Below are positions 59,032 through 64,000 of a DNA stretch of 64,000 nt, one piece after another. The translations under genes were made by a program, and so were the position numbers. The notes below the pieces were generated by a model, which had not been told where the DNA came from, searched no databases, and worked only from the letters and a program-made list of their open reading frames with translations. Positions within the stretch are counted from its first letter, which is position 1. Every line of letters starts with the position of its first letter. The stretch comes from an uncultured Oscillospiraceae bacterium (GTDB lineage Bacteria > Bacillota > Clostridia > Oscillospirales > Oscillospiraceae): the NCBI GenBank assembly GCA_934573735.1, contig CAKTMC010000003.1, forward strand, positions 62,001-126,000. Reading direction: 5' to 3'.

Positions 59032-59763
59032 TTACCCCTTATAGCCTATCCTTTCGGCGAGGGACTGCTCGATAATGACCACTGCGTCACGATGGAGCTT
59101 CATGAAGGTCACGGGGCAGAAAGTCGTCACGCCGTCGGACATCAGCAGCGCCCTTGCAGCCTCATCCTTCTTGCCGCTGATTATGAGCAGCAGCTTTTTC
59201 GCCTTCATAATACCGCCCATGCCCATGGTCACGGCGTAGCGCGGCACATCGTCACGGCTGGCAAAGAAGCGGGCGTTCGCGTCGATGGTGCTCTCGTCAA
59301 GCTTTTCGCGGTGCGCGTCTGCATGGAGCGTCTCGCCCGGCTCGTTGAAGCCGAGGTGCCCGTCCGGCCCCACGCCCAGAACCTGCACGTCCACGTCGCT
59401 GCGCTCCAAAAGCTCGTTAAACTCGCGGATGTTCGCCTCAACGTCGCCGGTGCCCTTGGCGACATAGGTATTTGCCTTGTCGATGTTGATATGGTCAAAG
59501 AGATTGCTGTCCATGAAATAGCGGTAGCTCTGGTCATGCTCGGGCTCAAGACCGATGTACTCATCAAGATTGACGCTGTGGACGGCAGAGAAATCCAGAC
59601 CCTCCTCACGGCAGCGGCGCGCAAGCTCCTGATACATTCCGACCGGGCTGGAGCCGGTGGCGAGTCCGAGGCAGCAGTCGGGCTTTGCGCGGACTATTTC
59701 CTCGATAATATCTGCTGCCGCAGCGCACTGAGCGGCGTAGTCCTTGGCAATTATGACTTTCAT
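59032..59763 (-). CDS. nagB: Glucosamine-6-phosphate deaminase
   Basis: 243 residues, the family's length. LGLATGSSPVGMYQELARR, VNLDEYIGLEPEHDQSYRYF (active-site Asp), GVGPDGHLGFNEPG and MGMGGIMKAKKLLLI are NagB blocks. It converts glucosamine-6-phosphate to fructose-6-phosphate and ammonia, feeding amino sugars into glycolysis. The ATG at 59763 has GGAGGAAC 5 nt upstream. No nagA in the window. It would handle GlcNAc released by the GH20 protein, which is inference. Confidence 0.95.
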   Translation of the reverse strand: MKVIIAKDYAAQCAAAADIIEEIVRAKPDCCLGLATGSSPVGMYQELARRCREEGLDFSAVHSVNLDEYIGLEPEHDQSYRYFMDSNLFDHINIDKANTYVAKGTGDVEANIREFNELLERSDVDVQVLGVGPDGHLGFNEPGETLHADAHREKLDESTIDANARFFASRDDVPRYAVTMGMGGIMKAKKLLLIISGKKDEAARALLMSDGVTTFCPVTFMKLHRDAVVIIEQSLAERIGYKG

Positions 59764-59812
59764 GTTGTTCCTCCAGTTCTTCAAAAATGTGCTTATTTCA
59801 CATGATATTATG

Positions 59813-59841
59813 ATTATATTTGCTTTCTCTTAGATAGTCAA
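59813..59841 (-). promoter_or_regulatory. Promoter of nagB
   Basis: TTGACT (59841-59836), 17-nt spacer, TATAAT (59818-59813). Confidence 0.75.
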
Positions 59842-60009
59842 GAAAAATAGCGCCTTGCTGCCGCCCCGACTCGGCAATTTTGACAAAAATTAAGAAAATT
59901 TATGAGAAGAAGTCATTGCAATTTGAGCAAAAATGAAGTAGAATTGTAAGCGTAATGTAATATCAGAATTTTTATAGCTTTTATAAATACTGATAAAGGA
60001 GAGAAGAGA

Positions 60010-61521
60010 ATGAAAAAGAGGCTTCTGTGCTTGTTCATTGCGGTGATGCTTCTCGTCGGGCTTATGCCGAGCGCCTTCGCGGAGGGGAACATCATTACAT
60101 ACACGGTCAAAAGCGGGGACAATCTTCCGAAGATTTGTGAGTCCGTTGGCATCGACTATTACAAGTGCCGTTACTGCATTATGAAGATAAACGGCTTTTA
60201 TAGTGAAAGTCAGCTCAACTGGATTTACCCCGACCAGAAAATCAAGCTTCCCGCAAGCGTTGAGATATCCGCAAAGATCATGAGCGGTGAGCTGGATATA
60301 AACGGCAATGTCCCCGAGACGAAGCCGGTCACTCCTCCTGCGCCCGAAACTCCGACTACGCCGACCACCACCGAGTATAAGACCATCAGCCATACCGTCG
60401 GCGAGTGGGATACGCTTATCTCCGTCTGCGGCAAGTACGGCATGAATTTCTATAACGTAAAATACGCCATCATGAAGCTCAACGGCTTTACGAGTGAGTC
60501 GCAGCTTGACAGGCTCAGAAACGGTCAGGTCGTGAAGCTCCCGGCAAGCGAGGCGGATGCAAAGATAATCGCCGGCTCCGCTGCTGCGGGCAGCGATGCG
60601 GCAGGCGCCGTGAGCTATGTCGTCAAGGCGGGGGATACCTTCGAGTCTATCTGCGCCGCCCACGGGCTTGTATTTGCCTCGGTCAAAAATCAGCTCATGA
60701 AGCTCAACGGCTTTACAAACGCCAGCCAGCTTGACAAGCTGCGCATCGGTCAGGTCGTAAAGCTCCCCGCAACTGCGACGTCGCCTACGCCTCCCACGCC
60801 TCCGACTCCGACTACGCCTACCCCGACTACGCCTACCCCGACTACGCCGCCTACTCCGACTACGCCGGAGACTCCCGCATATAAGACCATCAGCCACACC
60901 GTCGGCGAGTGGGATATGCTCATCCCGGTCTGCGGCAAGTACGGTATGAACTTCTATAACGTCAAGTACGCCATCATGAAGCTCAACGGCTTTACGAGTG
61001 AGCGTCAGCTTGACGTGCTGCGCACGGGTCAGATTCTGAAGCTCCCGGCAAGCGAGGAGGATGCAAAGCTCGTTATGAGCAGCGGCAGCGCGACCCCGAC
61101 TCCTACTCCGACCCCGACGCCCACTCCGGGCACTACTACGGGCGACCGCGTGGCATATTACCTTGTGCCCTATACCTTCCAGCCGGGCGATACGGTGTAT
61201 AATATCTGCCGGAGCATGGGCATTGACTTCGATAAGAACTCCGAGCTTATCAAGAAGCTCAATAACATCAGCGACTACCGCGCCATTGCCGACGGCAAGC
61301 AGCTCATTCTCCCGAGCAGCGCCGCTCCCGCAGCGGGCAGCTATTATAAGATTATTGCGCATAAGATAGTCTCCGGCGAGACGACGGAGAGCATCGCGGC
61401 AGGGCTTGGACAGGATCATGCAAAGATACTCGGCCTGATGAAGACGCTCAACGGCAGGGATAATCTTGAGATGATTTACGCCGGCGCAACGCTCTATGTT
61501 CCGGTTGCCTGCAAGGCCTGA
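60010..61521 (+). CDS. Secreted protein with six LysM-like repeats
   Basis: 503 residues. A signal peptide (MKKRLLCLFIAVMLLVGLMP, cleaved near SAFA-EG) is followed by six LysM-like units at about 28-78, 122-179, 200-255, 291-348, 382-437 and 444-502, each with a GD/GE-T--ICxx start and an xQxxKLPA end. Pro/Thr linkers join some of them (PTTPTPTTPTPTTP at about 258-288). LysM units bind peptidoglycan or chitin-type GlcNAc chains. No catalytic domain. ATG with AAAGGAGAG 8 nt upstream. Confidence 0.9.
   Translation: MKKRLLCLFIAVMLLVGLMPSAFAEGNIITYTVKSGDNLPKICESVGIDYYKCRYCIMKINGFYSESQLNWIYPDQKIKLPASVEISAKIMSGELDINGNVPETKPVTPPAPETPTTPTTTEYKTISHTVGEWDTLISVCGKYGMNFYNVKYAIMKLNGFTSESQLDRLRNGQVVKLPASEADAKIIAGSAAAGSDAAGAVSYVVKAGDTFESICAAHGLVFASVKNQLMKLNGFTNASQLDKLRIGQVVKLPATATSPTPPTPPTPTTPTPTTPTPTTPPTPTTPETPAYKTISHTVGEWDMLIPVCGKYGMNFYNVKYAIMKLNGFTSERQLDVLRTGQILKLPASEEDAKLVMSSGSATPTPTPTPTPTPGTTTGDRVAYYLVPYTFQPGDTVYNICRSMGIDFDKNSELIKKLNNISDYRAIADGKQLILPSSAAPAAGSYYKIIAHKIVSGETTESIAAGLGQDHAKILGLMKTLNGRDNLEMIYAGATLYVPVACKA
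60376..61065 (+). repeat. Near-identical LysM-coding repeats within the gene
   Basis: The DNA for the second (60376-60555) and fourth (60883-61062) LysM units is nearly the same, including silent positions, pointing to a recent internal duplication. Between them a cctacgcc/gactacg repeat codes for the Pro/Thr linker. Confidence 0.8.
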
Positions 61522-61537
61522 TATATTGGAAGACTTG

Positions 61538-61570
61538 AAAACCGATGCAGTTTTTCTGCATCGGTTTTGG
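61538..61570 (+). terminator. Terminator of the LysM protein gene
   Basis: Perfect 13-bp stem AAAACCGATGCAG / CTGCATCGGTTTT with a TTTTT loop. Confidence 0.8.
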
Positions 61571-61576
61571 CTGTAG

Positions 61577-61828
61577 CCAAAAGCGGGAGGTTATCCCTCC
61601 GCTTTTAAGCTTATTATAACGCTGTACAACCACACAGATGTTGTTGTAAGAGCCAAAGCGTCCACAAGTGCCCAAAAAATTCATACGCTGTATGTTGGGG
61701 ACACTGTGTATATATACAAGTGGATTTATGGCACAGCGGATGACTACGATTGGGCGTCTATTCGCCATTATGATAGTGAACTGCAGCGGAACATATTTGG
61801 TTACTCTGCAAACTGTTTCCTCAGTTAA
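61577..61828 (+). pseudogene. Orphan C-terminal fragment with SH3-like sequence
   Basis: A frame open from just after a TAG to the TAA at 61826-61828 has no start codon or ribosome site, but its sequence looks genuine: LYNHTDVVVRAKASTSAQK, LYVGDTVYIYKWIYG and DYDWASIRHYDSELQ fit a bacterial SH3-like surface domain. Likely the 3' remnant of a gene for a secreted protein whose 5' part was lost. A hairpin at about 61579-61606 lies within its upstream part. Confidence 0.45.
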
Positions 61829-61835
61829 AATAAAG

Positions 61836-61869
61836 CAGGATTGGAACAGTTTGTTTCAATCCTGTTTTT
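61836..61869 (+). terminator. Terminator after the SH3-like fragment
   Basis: CAGGATTGGAA pairs with TTTCAATCCTG (one G-T pair), 7-nt loop, then TTTTTG. A normal gene terminator, supporting that a gene once ended at 61828. Confidence 0.75.
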
Positions 61870-61893
61870 GAAGATATTCTCATGGAGGAGCAT

Positions 61894-64000
61894 ATGAAAC
61901 GATATATTGCTGTTGTTATAGTGCTTTCTATGCTTTTTATAAGCGGCTGCACTAACAATAGAACAGAAACTGCACAAATGACGAACCCGGCCGAAGCTTA
62001 TGTACTTAACACAACGCTTGGATATGTACCTGCCAAGGTTTCCGTACCCGATTGGCTTGGAAGCATTTGGGGCTGGGATACGTACAATGATACTCTATGG
62101 CTTGGAGTTCAAAAACCCGACGGTGACTTGCTTGTCGCCAGCTATGATACAATTTCTGACAGTTGGCAGAGCTTCGCATTGGAGACAAAAGATATACACA
62201 ACCCTGTGCCGCTGTGTGTATCTGTTTCAGGAGATTCGTTTTGGGTACTGCTTAAGGAGAGTTACACAGAGGCAGATATCAAAGGCGGAGCGAATTTAGA
62301 TGAGTTGGGATATTATGTTATCTTCACCGAACTCAGCAAAAAGAATTCAATATGCAGCCGCATACCGTTTGCAGGAGACAGCAGCACCGAGGGGGATGGT
62401 GCTATTATTTGCTCCGTGCTGGCTTTAGACGCGAACAGAGCGCTGCTGACAACGTATTCGACTACTTATCTGATTGACCCTAACGGAGAAGTACTTGACG
62501 ATTCCGCATTACCCGCTGTTGGGGAAATATTCCAATTACGCGTAAATGATAAGCAATATATTCGTACCAGCAGCGGCTATGCAGAGTTGGATAAGGCAAG
62601 CTTGAAGTTTGGTGAGGTAGTGTCTATAAAAAACAAGGGCTTTTTCAGCAGCAATATGGGGGATTTCTTGACCACAGAGCAAAAAGCGCTCTTACGCTAT
62701 GATCCTGTTTCCGGAGACAAAACGGAGATATTCAAATGGATGAATGTTGCCCTGAGCTATAGTGAAATGGGCGGCAGCAGAGTTCTTGAGAACTCCAGGG
62801 GAGAGTTTTTTTATCCGACAAGCAGCGATATCATAAAAGTAACGCCAAGCCAAGTACCTGAGAAGCACACCCTGACAATGGTCTGCTTCGGCGATTCCAG
62901 CGATGAAATGTACCAATATCAATCGACGGCATATACATATACGAGTGAGCTTATGGATGCCATCGTTCGTTTCAATAACACAGATCCTGAGTTCAAAATT
63001 GAGATAAAGCCGGTTGTTTATGAAAATGAAGCAGAGCGAGACCGTCTGCTGATTGAACTGGCAACATCCAATGAAATCGATATAGTAGACACAAGTCTGT
63101 TACCGGAAAATGCAATCAAGGACGGACTGTTTGTAGATATGCTGCCATATATTGATGCAGACGAGGAGCTCAGCAGGGATGACTTTATCCAGCCGCTGCT
63201 GAATGCTATGCTGAAAAACGGAGCTCTCTACGAATATACTGATAAATTCACACTGTTGACAATGATTACTCGCCGCGATATTTATACAGGTAATGAAGCT
63301 TGGACGATCGACGGCATACGGGAGCTGAAAACACGGACGGCGGATTTGGACTGTTTAAGCAGAGAGCGGTTGTTGGACAGTTTCATATTGGCAGCTACGG
63401 CGGAGTTCGTGGATTGGGATGAGATGACGTGCTCCTTTGACAGCACGGCTTTTAAAAATTGGTTGGCATTTCTGAAGGAACAGCCCAGTGTCATTGAAAA
63501 ATATGAAAATCCTCTTCTGTTTCAAATTAGTACCGACCTTGCCGGTGATGCCGGATTTTGGGCTCGCACGATCATGGAAACAGATTATGCTGTGGCCGGA
63601 TTCCCGGAAGCAACTGACACAGGCAGTTATTTTGTAAAGCTCAATGGTCCGTTTGATGCCGATGCACCGAGCGTTGGCAATAACACCAGATTAGGCATCT
63701 TGGCTTCCGGTCAGCATCATGATGGTGCTTGGAGATTTGTACGTATGCTGATGACGGGCGAATCGAATGCCAACATAATGACAGGTATTCCGGTGCTTAA
63801 GGAGCGCTTTGAACGAGCCGTGAATGCCACTGTTACAAATCAGCGTGACCAACAGCAGAATATGGATATCTTTAACGAGAGTGATGCAGAAATTCTTCGG
63901 GAACAGGTATATAACACAAGAAAGCTTGTCCACAAGGATGAAGCCCTGAGGGCGATCATACAGTCGGGAGCTGCTGCATACTTTGAAGGCCAGAAGAGTG
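61894..64000 (+). CDS. Large lipoprotein, solute-binding-protein-like (cut by window edge)
   Basis: 702 residues visible and still open at the right edge. Signal MKRYIAVVIVLSMLFISGC with lipobox ISGC at 16-19. The first half (about 50-330) has repeated short hydrophobic strands with WD/YD turns (GSIWGWDTYNDTLWLGV), suggesting a propeller-like fold. From about 330, TLTMVCFGDSSDEMY then ELMDAIVRFNNTDPEFKIEI and VDTSLLPEN is the pattern of family 1 extracellular solute-binding proteins. Start ATG at 61894, GGAGG 5 nt upstream. Its AT-richer codon use differs from the neighbours. Ligand unknown; transporter genes, if any, lie beyond the edge. Confidence 0.75.
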   Translation, partial: MKRYIAVVIVLSMLFISGCTNNRTETAQMTNPAEAYVLNTTLGYVPAKVSVPDWLGSIWGWDTYNDTLWLGVQKPDGDLLVASYDTISDSWQSFALETKDIHNPVPLCVSVSGDSFWVLLKESYTEADIKGGANLDELGYYVIFTELSKKNSICSRIPFAGDSSTEGDGAIICSVLALDANRALLTTYSTTYLIDPNGEVLDDSALPAVGEIFQLRVNDKQYIRTSSGYAELDKASLKFGEVVSIKNKGFFSSNMGDFLTTEQKALLRYDPVSGDKTEIFKWMNVALSYSEMGGSRVLENSRGEFFYPTSSDIIKVTPSQVPEKHTLTMVCFGDSSDEMYQYQSTAYTYTSELMDAIVRFNNTDPEFKIEIKPVVYENEAERDRLLIELATSNEIDIVDTSLLPENAIKDGLFVDMLPYIDADEELSRDDFIQPLLNAMLKNGALYEYTDKFTLLTMITRRDIYTGNEAWTIDGIRELKTRTADLDCLSRERLLDSFILAATAEFVDWDEMTCSFDSTAFKNWLAFLKEQPSVIEKYENPLLFQISTDLAGDAGFWARTIMETDYAVAGFPEATDTGSYFVKLNGPFDADAPSVGNNTRLGILASGQHHDGAWRFVRMLMTGESNANIMTGIPVLKERFERAVNATVTNQRDQQQNMDIFNESDAEILREQVYNTRKLVHKDEALRAIIQSGAAAYFEGQKS

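Noticed and set aside
60778..60870. CRISPR array
   Set aside because: Tandem Pro/Thr codon repeats without unique spacers, inside a gene.
59890..61419. 509-residue minus-strand frame with RSRSRGRR-like repeats opposite the LysM gene
   Set aside because: The Arg/Ser repeats are the reverse reading of the Pro/Thr linker codons; the plus strand has signal peptide and LysM units.

Overview
The window looks like a chromosomal segment of a GC-rich (by eye well above 50% G+C) anaerobic Gram-positive bacterium of the class Clostridia, most likely an Oscillospirales (Oscillospiraceae/Ruminococcaceae) gut commensal. This is inference. It rests on strong AGGAGG-type ribosome sites, TTGACA-N17-TATAAT promoters, RNase Y, single-chain glycyl-tRNA synthetase, the ylxM-ffh-rpsP-khpA-rimM-trmD order, pyruvate phosphate dikinase, the YhaO/YhaN nuclease pair, and dispersed 'cagctcccct...aggggcgccaaggg' intergenic repeats of a kind common in that group.

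Layout. 1-4.2 kb: end of a lipid-kinase-like gene, an rRNA methylase, a small unknown gene and the CstA carbon-starvation transporter. 4.2-8.1 kb: thioredoxin, a Crp/Fnr-type regulator coupled to a DUF134-NifX fusion with a clear promoter/operator, and RNase Y. 8.1-11.6 kb: membrane/lipoprotein operon with a DUF2975-HTH pair, next to an unknown gene bracketed by a duplicated promoter-terminator segment. 11.6-20.5 kb: NAD synthetase, GlyRS, then cell-surface carbohydrate genes (NodB deacetylase with Ig-like domains, GT2 synthase, DUF4015 protein), RpiB and a zinc-ribbon membrane protein. 20.7-23.4 kb: an E2-like acyltransferase with an acyl-CoA ligase. 23.4-24.3 kb: gene-free repeat cluster. 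24.3-33.0 kb: the most interesting part, a giant secreted GH20 protein followed by a small Cys-containing peptide, a membrane protein, an HprK-like kinase, a radical SAM/SPASM enzyme and a PqqD-like protein, which together look like a ribosomal-peptide (RiPP) maturation cassette. 33.0-41.1 kb: SRP/ribosome maturation operon with a TrmD-acetyltransferase fusion, RsmA and PPDK. 41.1-46.5 kb: gene debris, a lipoprotein, RecG, ApbE, an Fe-S aldo/keto reductase and tRNA-Arg. 46.9-52.1 kb: two coupled CobW-type GTPases (one strongly His-rich, one with a DUF1980-like tail), an NSS transporter and a ThrE exporter. 52.2-54.9 kb: tRNA-Pro, a GntR/YtrA-regulated membrane protein, a second repeat cluster, tRNA-Arg and a 55-residue membrane protein. 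55.0-58.8 kb: translationally coupled ymdB-sbcD-like-sbcC-like operon. 58.8-64.0 kb: hairpin array, nagB, a six-LysM secreted protein, an orphan SH3-like fragment and a large lipoprotein cut by the window edge.

How they may work together (inference): the GH20 hexosaminidase-like protein, NagB, the deacetylase and the GT2 enzyme are consistent with amino-sugar release, use and surface-polymer building. The peptide cassette sits directly behind the GH20 gene and may belong to the same transcription unit. No intact insertion sequence, prophage or CRISPR array was seen.
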